64,000 nt of DNA from Lepraria neglecta. Taxonomy: Eukaryota > Ascomycota > Lecanoromycetes > Lecanorales > Stereocaulaceae. A program made the translations under genes and the position numbers. Of this stretch, positions 24,073 to 34,949 are shown piece after piece. The stretch lies in contig CM065651.1 of assembly GCA_033220425.1 (NCBI GenBank), positions 2,976,001 through 3,040,000 of the forward strand, read 5' to 3'. Numbering within the stretch: the first letter of the stretch is position 1; each line of letters starts with the position of its first letter. A model generated the notes under the pieces. That model was given only the letters and a program-made list of their open reading frames with translations, ran no database searches and was not told the origin of the DNA.

Positions 24073-27000
24073 ATGTCGCAAAGCTACCCATCTCAAGCCG
24101 CTACGACGATGTGCAGCAGAGGCACTGTCAAGACCACAGGCCTCAACATTTGGGTCAGCGGTGGGCACAATCATAACGGACCTGAAGTAGAGTAAGACGA
24201 GCAATCCTTCATGAAGCCCAAGCAGCACCATTAACAAGCGTTGCAGCGTTGTTGCAGTTCAAGGCCTTGGCGCCCATCCATACTATACATGGGTGGGGAG
24301 GCAGACTCCTGTCGAGGAGGTGAAGCCTACACATCGTCACCGACTCAATTATTTTAGACGCCGCGAGAAGAATGCCCAGGCTGACGGACTCCCTCATGTC
24401 GCTCAAACGGCATCCGGCGCTGAAGAAGTGATGTGGCTTCGAGACCTCTTGCCAGATCTAATTCCAGATGCTCGGATTATGACATACAGTTACGAATCTG
24501 ACTGGCGCAGAGCGGACGTCAAAACAAGTCTACGCAAATGTGGAGAGCAGTTGCTCAACGTGCTTCATCAGAATCGGTCAACCGAGAAGGTCGGTAGGAT
24601 TTCTCCGGGTGTTCTTCATTCATTATCACTAAGAATCACTATAGGAGGGTCGACGACCGCTGGTGTTTATTGGACATAGCCTCGGAGGTCTGATCATTAA
24701 AACGGTCCGTGCGGTTTTGGCGCGAATTCCCCCTGTACTAAGCTCTCCACAGGCGCTAGTGTTGGCCGATCATGGTAATACTTTCAGAGATATTCGGTTG
24801 TCCACGGCTGGGATCATCTTTCTTGGAACACCACATCAAGGAAGCGAGGCCGCAGTGTATGGTGTATGGCTTGCTCAGGCAGTGGGACACGATAAGGCGT
24901 TGCTCAAGTCCCTCAGAAGAAATAGCCCTGCTCTTCATGACATTGCGCGGGACTTTGAGGCGAGCTACAGTAATGCCGATATCGTTTGCTTTTACGAAGA
25001 CAAAGACGCGTCGTACGGACCCTGGCGGACTCAGGTGTGCTGACTCCTGCCTTTACACTCGACTGACTGTGAGAGCTTACGACACACACAGTTTGTTGAT
25101 CACCAGTCAGCCTCCTTGCACGGGAAAAGAGCAGTTTATCTCACTACGGATCACTCGGGGTTGAACAAATTTCGTGGCCCCGAAGATGAAAACTTCCTCT
25201 TGGTGCGGCCAGAGATCCAAAGAATAGTTCAGACGGCGCCCCGAAGGATCGAGGAACGATACCGTTGTACGGTCCCTCTTCTCTATACCCCCAACTTTAT
25301 GTTTTTGAAAGCTCCTCTGACTTCTCAGAAGCACACGCCGTAGGTACCGAAAAAGAGTCCTTCCGCGTGGACTTTAGTCTCCAGGGCATCCCTGTGGTGA
25401 AAAAATTTGTGGCGCGGAACGCGGAGACGACGCGATTGACACAAGCTTTGCTTCCCACCTCGACCGATCAAATGCGTCGTAAAGTATTCATCGTTCATGG
25501 GCTTGGTGGGATTGGGAAGACCCAGCTCTCCGTTGAATTCACTCGAAAATATCAAGGGAGCTACAGCGCGGTCTTCTGGATCGATGGCTCGAGCAAGGAG
25601 CGATTGAGGCGAAGCATCGCTGACCTCGCCAGCCGACTGCCACAGCATCAGCTTTCAGAAGGAAGCAGAAATTACTCACAAAACGGGAGCGCTAACGCTG
25701 ATGAAGTTGTTGAAGACGTGCTCAAATGGTTATCACAGACATCAAACGACCAGTGGTTACTGATCTTTGACAACGTGGACCGAGAGTTTTCAGTCCCATC
25801 GAGAGATCCGGAAGCCTTCGATGTGAAAGAATATTTCCCAACAGCAGACCAAGGATCTATTCTTATCACTTCTCGACTTGCGAGTCTGTGGCAGCTGGGA
25901 ACGGATATAAAACTAGAGCCCGTGAATGCACTGCAAGGACAAAGTATCCTAGAGAATAGCCTCGGACGATCAGTGGAAGGTGAGTGCAATTGAAAGCATA
26001 CTTGTTCGAACCCTATCTGACGTCTAGGGGATATTAGGTTCATTAGAGCTCGTCAACCTACTTCAAGGTCTCCCTTTGGCGATCAACCAAGCCGGATCAT
26101 ACTTACGAAATACAAACACTAGTGTGCATGAGTACATCGAATTGTACGATCAAACATGGGAAAGATTAATGAGGATGCAGCATCGTTCCATGTTGCGAGA
26201 AGATGCAGATCGCAGCATCCTCACGACATGGACGTTGTCATTCAATTCCCTCCGATCACAAAGTGAGGACGCAGCCAATCTCTTGATGCTGTGGGCATTT
26301 CTCCATAATCAAGATCTCTGGTATGAGCTTCTTAGGCCTGCACTCGATCTTGAAATTGCCGACAAAATGCCTAGTTGGTTCGCCAGGTGTGCAGGTGACA
26401 AACTTGATTTCAAGGAGTGCATAGGACTTCTGTTGGAATACTCCTTCATCGATGCAAAACTCGAATCATCTTCTTTCTCCATGCATACTGTGCTTCATCA
26501 TTGGTGCTTTCACGCATTTGAAGAAGACAAGGCTACTATGAGCTGGCTCGCCGTGGTCATCGTTGCGTCCGCTGTGCCTTCAATGACCGTGCTCCATTAT
26601 TCGCTTATACAGAGACGTCTCCTTCCACATTGTGATCAAGTCTACTTAATGCTGCAGCGACATTCACAAGAAGCCTTCAAGAATAGGGAATACCTCCTGT
26701 CCCTTAGCGGCGCATGTCACAAGCTAGGAAATCTGTACTCCGATCAAGGCAAGATGAAAGAGGCCGAAGACATGTTCCTGCGGGCATTGGCAGGATACGA
26801 AAAGGCCTGGGGTCCTGAGCACACGTCGACGCTTGGCACGGTCAACAATCTAGGCCTTCTATACTCGGATCAAGGCAAGATAAAAGAAGCCGAAGATATG
26901 TACCTGCGGGCATTAGCAGGATACGAAAAGGCCTGGGGTCCTGAGCACACGTCGACGCTTGGCACGGTCAACAATCTAGGCCTTCTATATAAGGATCAAG

Positions 27001-28511
27001 GCAAGATAAAAGAAGCCGAAGATATGTACCTGCGGGCATTAGCAGGATACGAAAAGGCCTGGGGTCCTGAGCACACGTCGACGCTTGACACGGTCAATAA
27101 TCTAGGCCTTCTATATAAGGATCAAGGCAAGATAAAAGAAGCCGAAGATATATTCCTGCGGGCATTAGCAGGAAGGGAAAAGGCCTGGGGTCCTGAGCAC
27201 ACGTCGACGCTTGGCACGGTTAATAATCTAGGAATTCTATACTCGGATCAAGGCAAGATGAAAGAAGCCGAAGATATGTTCCTGCGGGCATTGGCAGGAT
27301 ACGAAAAGGCCTGGGGTCCTGAGCACACGTCGACGCTTAACATAGTTAATAATCTAGGAAATCTATACTCGGATCAAGGCAAGATGAAAGAAGCCGAAGA
27401 TATGTACCTGCGGGCATTAGCAGGAAAGGAAAAGGCCTGGGGTCCTGAGCACACGTCGACGCTTGACACGGTCAATAATCTAGGAATTCTATACGAGGAT
27501 CAAGGCAAGATGAAAGAAGCCGAAGATATGTACCTGCGGGCATTAGCAGGAAGGGAAAAGGCCTGGGGTCCTGAGCACACGTCGACGCTTGAGACGGTCA
27601 ATAATCTAGGCCTTCTATATAAGGATCAAGGTAAGATGAAAGAGGCTAAAGACATGTACCTGCGGGCATTGGCAGGATACGAAAAGGCCTGGGGTCCTGA
27701 GCACACGTCGACGCTTGACACGGTCAATAATCTAGGCCTTCTATATAAGGATCAAGGTAAGATAAAAGAGGCTGAAGACATGTACCTGCGGGCATTGGCA
27801 GGATACGAAAAGGCCTGGGGTCCTGAGCACACGTCGACGCTTCACACGGTCAACAATCTAGGCCTTCTATACTCGGATCAAGGCAAGATAAAAGAAGCCG
27901 AAGATATGTACCTGCGGGCATTAGCAGGATACGAAAAGGCCTGGGGTCCTGAGCACACGTCGACGCTTGACACGGTTAATAATCTAGGCCTTCTATACTC
28001 GGATCAAGGCAAGATGAAAGAAGCTGAAGATATGTTCCTGCGGGTATTAGCAGGAAAGGAAAAGGCCTGGGGTCCTAAGCACACGTCGACGCTTCACACG
28101 GTCAATAATCTAGGAATTCTATACAAGGATCAAGGCAAGATGAAAGAAGCCGAAGATATGTACCTGCGGGCATTGGCAGGATACGAAAAGGCCTGGGGTC
28201 CTGAGCACACGTCAACGCTTGGCACGATTAATAATCTAGGCCTTCTATATAAGGATCAAGGCAAGATAAAAGAAGCCGAAGACATGTACCTGCGGGCATT
28301 GGCAGGAAGGGAAAAGGCCTGGGGTCCTGAGCATAAGCAGGCCTTAGACACGAGGTATAATTTGGGACGACTTTACAAGGCAAGGTCCATGTTCGGCAAT
28401 GCGGTACAGCTGTTCGAGCTTGTCGTACAAGGCTATACAAAATTGTTAGGCCCAGAACATGGCGAGACCCTTGAGGCCTTGAATCAACTGGAAAATTGCG
28501 AAGTCGATTAG
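24073..28511 (+). CDS. Fungal NLR: SesB-like hydrolase, NB-ARC, TPR repeats
   Basis: Seven exons give 1,362 residues: 24073-24191, 24247-24589, 24645-24704, 24753-25034, 25092-25266, 25344-25979, 26038-28511. The N-terminus is an alpha/beta-hydrolase effector of the SesB/DUF676 kind: VAVQGLGAHPYYTW, nucleophile elbow GHSLGG (Ser166), FLGTPHQGS, and TTDHSG (His289). NB-ARC follows with P-loop GLGGIGKT (about 379-386), Walker B LLIFDNVD, GSILITSR and GLPLA, then a winged-helix part. From about residue 757 come kinesin-light-chain-type TPRs of 42 residues. Such proteins are cytosolic self/non-self or pathogen sensors that trigger cell death in fungi; that role is inferred from the family. The start is the first ATG in frame with a clean GTAAGA splice; exon 3 and exon 5/6 borders use weaker splice sites. 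Neighbours are transposons and a DUF3435 recombinase. The hydrolase and NB motifs all look intact. Confidence 0.85.
26729..28330 (+). repeat. Near-identical 126-bp tandem repeats coding TPRs
   Basis: The word GCCTGGGGTCCTGAGC recurs every 126 bp from 26,804 to 28,316 (13 occurrences). Each unit codes a 42-residue TPR (AWGPEHTSTLxTVNNLG). Units are almost the same at DNA level; changes cluster at a few codons (after STL; N-L-G-x-L-Y; x-D-Q-G-K; ALAG-x-EK). The last units diverge (HKQALDTRYNLG). Confidence 0.95.
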
Positions 28512-30525
28512 AAGAGAAGAAAGAGGTGTCGTGGTTCACGCTAAAGCAGCTTGATTCTGCATCATTATAGGACAGGTAGTCTGCCCTACCATTCGACACT
28601 AATAAAAACCCGTTTAGTGTCAGAGGAAGGCTGTTTCCGTCGCAATTGAGTCAACTTGGTAGCAGCCCAGAGAAATTTCTGAAGGAAGAAGCGTAGAGCA
28701 CGATGAGTCAATGTGATTATGACGCTTATGATATGGATCGGGTTTCTGGAAGGCACCGTCGACGATTTGAGAGCGCCAGACACTTCATTCCGCAGATTGC
28801 TCCTCGGCTTGTTCCTCAAGATAAAGAAGAATTATATATCTGTGTAGTCGACGGAGGCATTGAGGCTCCTTTGTAATCCGGCACCATATATACTTGCGAG
28901 GTTATTTGGTTAAGGAAAACAGTTTTGCGAGTTTTGATTTACGATTAAAAACTTCTATATTGACACTAAGATTATTGTACAAATATCTCCAAACTATTTT
29001 TACCTGCCCCAAATAATACTTACCGGGAAAGGCGGAAACGGAGGTTGAAAGAATCGAGACGGGAGTTCTATTCATATATTGTTGGCTAGGTCCTAATTAA
29101 ATCTAAACAACCAACAGAGAAGTGAAATAGCAACTCTAAGTGAAAAGTAATAAAAGGTAAGAGACTTCGCAGAGCCTTTTGAGGTCTCTGCTATTATGAA
29201 TCTGCGTTGTGTAAGATATAGAACTTGTCGTCGTTCAAGGACATACCCCTTCGAAGATCAGCTGTCCTATCATATTATATCAAATTATTACCCGTAGGAT
29301 ACTATAACCGGGACTCCGCAAGCGCCCTCCTAGGATCCTAACCTTCGATATATGACTCTCAGAGACGAGTTAGCTTCTTAACTTACGGCGGACTCCCCGT
29401 CGGCTAAAGGTTTTCGGCTCCTACGCCTAAGTCTTAAGGTAAAGCTCCTAACCTATACTACCTATCGAATCAGTACAGCTTATGACGTTCAGGCATGCTT
29501 ACCAACGTGGCATATTTAACTTATACGGAGTGCCCTCTCTGCTTATCCTTTGCGGATGAAGTTCGTTATGATTATCTCTTGTAACGAAGACCGGGGGATT
29601 AGTTCCCCCCTATCCCGTCCAGTTAGACATACTTTTGTGAACTCCCCTATAGAGACCTATTCTTGGGCGCCAAAATACGAAAATTGAAGGAGTAAATGGA
29701 AATCCTGCTGATGCGGCTAATAGACTTCGCTAATGGCAGAATATCTTCTTGACTCTTTTGTAACCAGCCGTTAGATACGTTTTCGATGATATAGAAAGTA
29801 CTCTACTCCTTTAGGAGCCCTACCCCTTCGTTCCCGTGTGACGGTTGAGAGATTGTTCTTGACCTAGGCGAGTGAATAGTGGAGATATATTGCATCTTCA
29901 TTCCGGCTCACGGGATCATACGTCCGCAGCGCTTGCACCAGATCTCTGGTAAGCCTTCACCTTTCTGTCTTAGTTCCGTGGGTGCCTGATTTATATTGCT
30001 CTTTTTTAAAGCTTGGCACCTGGATGAATAGCGGATCAAGCGTTTCATTGGACGGAGACGGTGCCGAGGTAGGTGACGCACTGCACCAACCTACCTTCGC
30101 TCGTATCATAGATCTCCGACTTTACCAGCAGTTCACGAAGCTCAGGTGTCCCATAGACCTGTCGAGCAGTTTTCTACCCCGCAGCAGGTGAATCTGCAGG
30201 CTCATCTCAGACTCACCAGTGAGAGTGAGCCGCATGGTATTCAACATGCAAGGTCACCTTTATGTTGTATGGCGTCTTAAGGATGGCCAGAAGATAACAG
30301 GCAATCAATTGTCCACACACTCTGCTCGACTTTAGAATCGCCGCCTCACAAATTCGCGGCAGTAGGTCTACATCAAATTTCTTTGTCTTTTGAAGAATTT
30401 GTTAGACGGGCCGATCGGAGTAGCCAAGACGCTGAGTGTAGACAATTGATCTCACGCCAGAATGGTAAGACGACCTTAACAAATCTAATGCATATGGACT
30501 ATTGCAATAATGATATAAGATCAGA
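28512..30525. other. Long non-coding stretch, no gene recognised
   Basis: No supported gene. About 28,900-29,700 is AT-rich with a TpA-rich, RIP-like look (possible old repeat relic, family not recognised); 29,780-30,500 has normal composition but only short open frames. Confidence 0.5.
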
Positions 30526-30954
30526 TTGGATTCCGGTGCCCTAGATCAGCGTCTCGACGCCCTAAGTAGAGATCTCAACACCACCAATCAGAATGTAAAC
30601 AACCTCAGTCACCGTCTCGACATCACCCGTCAAAGCGTAAATGACGTTAATCAGCGCCTTGAAGGTATCAACCAGGATCTCGAGCGGCGGCTTCATGATG
30701 TTAATCAGAGTGTCAACAACCTCAGCCAGAAACTCGACACCACCAATGAGAATGTCAATAACCTCAACTTACGCCTCGAAAACACCATTCAGAATGTCAA
30801 CAATCTCAACCTACGTCTTGAGAACCTCATTCAGAACGTCAATAATATCGATATCGATCAGCGTCTTCAAGCCGCCAACCAAGATCTTAATCGACGTTTC
30901 CGTCGCCTCTCTAACAGAGTTGACCATTTACAAACCTCCTGTACCATTCTGTGA
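30526..30954 (+). CDS. Asn-rich coiled-coil repeat protein, 3' exon or remnant
   Basis: An open frame of about 140 codons encodes a regular 14-residue repeat of the form NxNVNNLxxRLExx (two heptads), for example NVNNLSHRLDIT, NVNNLNLRLENT, NVNNLNLRLENL, ending DLNRRFRRLSNRVDHLQ. A continuous amphipathic coiled coil is expected over nearly the whole length. No ATG is in frame; a stop lies 12 bases upstream of the first codon used, so an upstream exon joined at an AG near 30,524 is likely, with a GTAAG donor at about 30,466 as one candidate. Function unknown. The repeat sense and lack of stops argue for real coding sequence. Confidence 0.45.
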   Translation: MDSGALDQRLDALSRDLNTTNQNVNNLSHRLDITRQSVNDVNQRLEGINQDLERRLHDVNQSVNNLSQKLDTTNENVNNLNLRLENTIQNVNNLNLRLENLIQNVNNIDIDQRLQAANQDLNRRFRRLSNRVDHLQTSCTIL

Positions 30955-31482
30955 AGTAAAAATTACGAGCACGACTACATGAGAACAGCCGAGTCTTTTC
31001 TGGAAGGCGAAGACAATGACGGTGAAGGGTCAAGTTGCCCACTACTTTGCTGTGAACCATGCCGAGCGATACTTAAACGTGCCACCTACCGCCTTCCCCG
31101 AGAAAGGTCTCTTGAGAGCCGGGCGTGACAAAGGAAGACCTCGCTGTAGTCCTCGTATGATTCGCGATCTTTCGCTCCGGATATACAAGGAAGCATTGCA
31201 TTATACTCAAGCTCTCTTCAATTTATAGAAGGGACCTTGACAGGCGCAACTGTGGTGTCATCAGGCTTATCACATTTCAAAAGACAAATCTTAATAGATA
31301 TTATCATCTCTTTATAACGTCAACAATAGCAAGCTGATAGAGGTACACCAAGGATGGACGTATTAGTTTTTGAACTATCGCTGAGAAGAAACATGTGACG
31401 AGGAACGAAATGCAGGACGCGAGAGGGGTCTACGCACGCAAAAAGATTTTGTGCACCGTCGCCGTATGATTCTTGAAACCCA
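30955..31482. other. Intergenic, nothing recognised
   Basis: Only short open frames. Lies between the coiled-coil ORF and the stop codon of the DUF3435 gene, so it should hold the latter's 3' UTR. Confidence 0.4.
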
Positions 31483-34111
31483 TCACACTGGGCAGGACCA
31501 GTCCGCTGCCTTGCACTGTGGGTGCGGACACGGGACCTGATCCTTGGGGGTGTACTTCTTCAAGTGCTTCTCAACCTCATTCATCATCTTGTTGGGTTTG
31601 GCGTACTCGTAGACCCGACCTTGGTAGGATAGCCTTTCGTCACCCAGGCGGAACAGACTTTGGGTGGGCCGGCAGACCATAGGGAAATCAGCGTTCGCGT
31701 CCTCTTCGGACTCATTCACCGCACCTTCCGACTCCTCTTGTTTGACAGTGGACTTGGGCCGACCGCGGCGCTGGGTTTCCCGCCGATCGCATAAAGCCGC
31801 TCTGGCTTCGATGACCTGGATTCTCCGCCGGAGCTTTTCTCGATCGCTCAGACCATCGCCAGGACTGCAGGTCAGTCGGACCACCTCAGCTCGCTCGGGG
31901 ATGTTGTATTCGATCGGCTTCGCGGGGTGGGTGTCTGGTGTAACCATGTGAGCGGCTGCGGTCGCGGTAAATTGAGCGTCAAAAGCCAGAGTATCAGCCT
32001 TCCGGAAGTGTCGTTTGCGGGCTTGCACGATCATGTGATTTCGTAGTTTGATTTTGAAACAACTCAACCGGGCTTCGGCCTTTTTCTTCTTATTAAAAAG
32101 GGGAGTCCCTTTGGCATCGCCGATGGTGTTGTATCCGGTGGCGTGGATGCGCGTCGTCAGAGCTTTGTTTCGTTGGCCGAGGTGAATCACTTGAGAGTGT
32201 TGTTTCAACTTGGTCTTCTGCTCGGACGACAGCTCCATCGGGGCGCTCGCGTCGGCCGTCAAACTAGCAAGCCTGGCCATCTTTTGGACCACCTCGTTGG
32301 ATGGCTTCCCGAGGTAGCAGGATTCAGTGTCAAGCCGGATCTCCTGGTCCAGATAGTAACCGACTGCTCCTTGCTGGTGGTCAAAGAGTTGATCCCGGAC
32401 AGACGCGGGAGCGCTGTCTATAGATAGCGTATGGGATCAGTATTGGACCGATAGTTTGGAAGCAAATAGGAAGCGGGAATCAAGGCCAGACGTACTGTTG
32501 ACGACATTCAGGAGGCCACGTCGGAGCCCATACTGGGTGAAAGCATGTTCGAAGCCCGCCTTCTGCCCGAGACGCTTGAGGTAAGTGATCCACGTGCTCG
32601 CACGCAAAGGTGCCGTTGGCGACGTGCCCACTGCACCCGCACCGCGCAACGGCTCACGGAAGACCGGAAGATCCAGAACTTGACGTTTCCATTTCAACGT
32701 CAAGCTCTTCCTGCCTGGCGGTATCTGCACCCGAAACATATTCTCGACGTTTTTCGCGGACGTAGCTTCGAAAGCATCACCGCGCACCGCGAGAGATATA
32801 AAGTGATCGAGGAGGGAGAACAGCGGATCATCGTCTCCTCCACCGATGACCAACGTTTTTCTGCAAAGTATGTAGGTCAGCCATGGATCAGCGTCAGTTG
32901 GAGGGGACGGGTGGCATGCAGCTTTGCTCACATTCGTGGATTGTTGTCTTCCCCTTTGGTGTGGAGAAGTGTCGCCTTCATGAAGACCAGGTTGGGTTTC
33001 CCGGGGGTTGGATTGGCAACGATGCTGATGGTGAAATGGCGATACAGGAACGATCGAGTTTCTTCGGGTCCGGCATCACAATCGTCGTCGGTGTCGCAAT
33101 CCTCATCGCAAACATAAAGCGAGCCGGAATCGCTGTCGCTGTCGCTATCGCCATTCCAGGCGGTGTTGGAATCGCGGTCAACTTTGAGGGCAGCATCGAT
33201 AGACATTCCAGTATCACCATCCCGGTGGCTCTTCGCGTGATTGCTTTCGTCCATTTTGACATCGTTCGCAGCTTTTCTGGCCCTTTGGGCACTGGCGACC
33301 GCTGTGTCGTCGGTGGGCACGTCCGAGTCATCGGGCTCGTCGAGCTTGACTCGAGTGTCGAACAATGAACACGGTCGGCAACCGAAAAAAGCGGCCATAA
33401 GTAAACCGGTGGCAACTTGAACTCGCTGCCGCTCATCCTTAAATGTCGAATCATCGAGCATCCAATGTGTGTAGAGGAGAAGGTAGAGATCGTCAAGGCC
33501 GATGACCGGTTTCTTCTTGGGCGTGGTGCGAAGGCCATACTCATCGATGAGCACATTGATGTACTGGCACATCCGAGACGTCAGCGTGGAGCTTCCCAAG
33601 CCCGCAAGAATCAGCATCTCACATTTTTGATGTCCCTTCTCTCGCGTGGATCGAAGTCTCGATCCGCCTTGTCGAGGGCATGCATTCTCAGAACCCGCCA
33701 GTAGTTCTTCAAACTTGAAGCCACGCCGATTCTGTTGTAGCGATCCATCGTCCATTTCCAAAATATTTTGAAGTCTGGCACTTGTGCGTCTTCGAGGAAA
33801 GTTCCAGGATTGTAGCCAAGTTCGCCGCAAAACCCAGATAGTGATTTCATTAGCGACGGCAACCACAGACTTCGATGGAAGATGAATTTCCTCTTCCACT
33901 TCTTCAACACTGATGCCAGGCTCTTGGTCGTGTTGTCAGCAACCTTTGGCTGAGTCTTCCCTTGTGCGGCGAGCTGTGCGCGCTGCTCAATGTAAAAGCT
34001 CGGTGGTAACCTGCCCTTTTTGCGCTGTGCTCGTCCCATACTGTTGACCTGAGTGATGTATGACTGCTGTGGCGAACGAGCAGGGGGCCAAGAAAGGGAA
34101 TCCCAGGTCAA
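31483..34111 (-). CDS. DUF3435 tyrosine recombinase (Starship captain-like)
   Basis: Four exons on the minus strand, 34111-33623, 33563-32932, 32860-32496 and 32417-31483, give 806 residues in one frame; introns of 59, 71 and 78 bp have GTGAGA, GTGAGC and GTACGT donors. Tyrosine-recombinase boxes are visible: GLLMAAFFGCRPCSL (Arg226), the box QYGLRRGLLNVVN (Arg487/488), LFDHQQGAVGYYLDQEIRLD (His509, candidate nucleophile Tyr516/517). After this come the basic coil typical of the family and a C-terminal CPHPQC zinc-ligand-like motif (792-797). An acidic Ser/Asp-rich insertion (about residues 240-330) lies between the first Arg box and the rest. DUF3435 proteins move giant Starship elements by site-specific integration and sit at the element's 5' edge, reading inward. 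Here that would place the body of the element to the left. No frameshift or stop is needed, so the gene may be functional. Confidence 0.82.
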
Positions 34112-34582
34112 GATGGCTCTAGGGTTGACTGCGAGGTGGTCACTGGGATGAAGGATGATAGCGGCGCGGGCAAATGATATAAGTGAAGTCCTGCTTCACT
34201 GATGGAAATGAGGGGATGAACGAAATGAGGGTAAGAGGTGGGCTCCAGGCCTCACTTATGTTCGTTGCCTCACAGAGACTTGCTTGAAGGAAGGAACGAT
34301 GGTTTGGAGGGGGAGAGCCAGAAAGGCAATGCGCGAAGATTCCAGCAGGGATCCGACAGGGGTCCTCGGCGGTGCCTTTTTTTAGCGCTAAGGTCATCGG
34401 TGTTTAATTCAGCCGATCTCCGAACCAGCCTGCGTGGTACTTGAGCTGCTTAAAGCAGCTGCCAGACCATCTCTTTTCGGCCACCTCGGTACCTGAAAAT
34501 ATATATTGATGTAATTTATGAGTTAATCACGTCGTTTTAAGTTCAAAATATGTAATAGCTTTTACCGTCATTCCCTAATTGA
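34112..34582. other. Region upstream of the captain-like gene; candidate Starship 5' edge
   Basis: 471 bp between the DUF3435 start codon and a tRNA gene. It changes from GC-balanced to AT-rich near 34,490. No gene. I see no convincing terminal repeat or target duplication, because the other end of any element is not identified. Confidence 0.4.
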
Positions 34583-34670
34583 GCTGTGATGGCCGAGTGG
34601 TTAAGGCGTCTGTCTTAAGTCAGATTAACAGATGGAATATTCCGCGCAAGTTCGAACCTTGCTCACAGCA
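34583..34670 (+). tRNA. tRNA-Leu (anticodon UAA), with a putative 7-nt intron
   Basis: Acceptor stem GCTGTGA/TCACAGC with discriminator A; D arm GCC-GAGTGGTTAA-GGC; T arm GCAAG-TTCGAAC-CTTGC; a variable arm GGA-ATAT-TCC marks a type II (Leu/Ser) tRNA. The loop CTTAAG places UAA at the anticodon. The anticodon stem pairs perfectly (TCTGT/ACAGA) only if seven bases after position 37 are left out, so a tiny intron at the usual 37/38 site is likely. Internal A box TGGCCGAGTGG and B box GTTCGAACC are present. An oligo-T terminator follows. Confidence 0.85.
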
Positions 34671-34676
34671 ATTGAG

Positions 34677-34683
34677 TTTTTTT
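34677..34683 (+). terminator. Pol III oligo-T terminator of tRNA-Leu
   Basis: Seven T residues start six bases after the tRNA discriminator base. Confidence 0.75.
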
Positions 34684-34949
34684 GCTTGTCGCTACCACCT
34701 GCAGGTTTTCCGAGAGTTAAACGAGTTAAACGTAGTAGAGGGAGGATTTAGCTTGGTAGCTTAGTCATTTAGTAGTTTAGGTAGCCGAGCCACTCCAATC
34801 AACCGTCTTCTACCCTCACCAACGTTAGCGTAGTATATTCTACGGATGCAATCAAACATATATGTCAACAACACTCATGTTCTCGCATTTGATTGATTGA
34901 GTTTTATGGTTCAGTGAAACCTAATCATACACAATCGCCATTCTAAGAA

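Noticed and set aside
32883-33368. Plus-strand frame of 161 codons
   Set aside because: Antisense of the DUF3435 gene, with a repetitive Ile/Ala/Val composition caused by the Asp/Ser repeats on the other strand.
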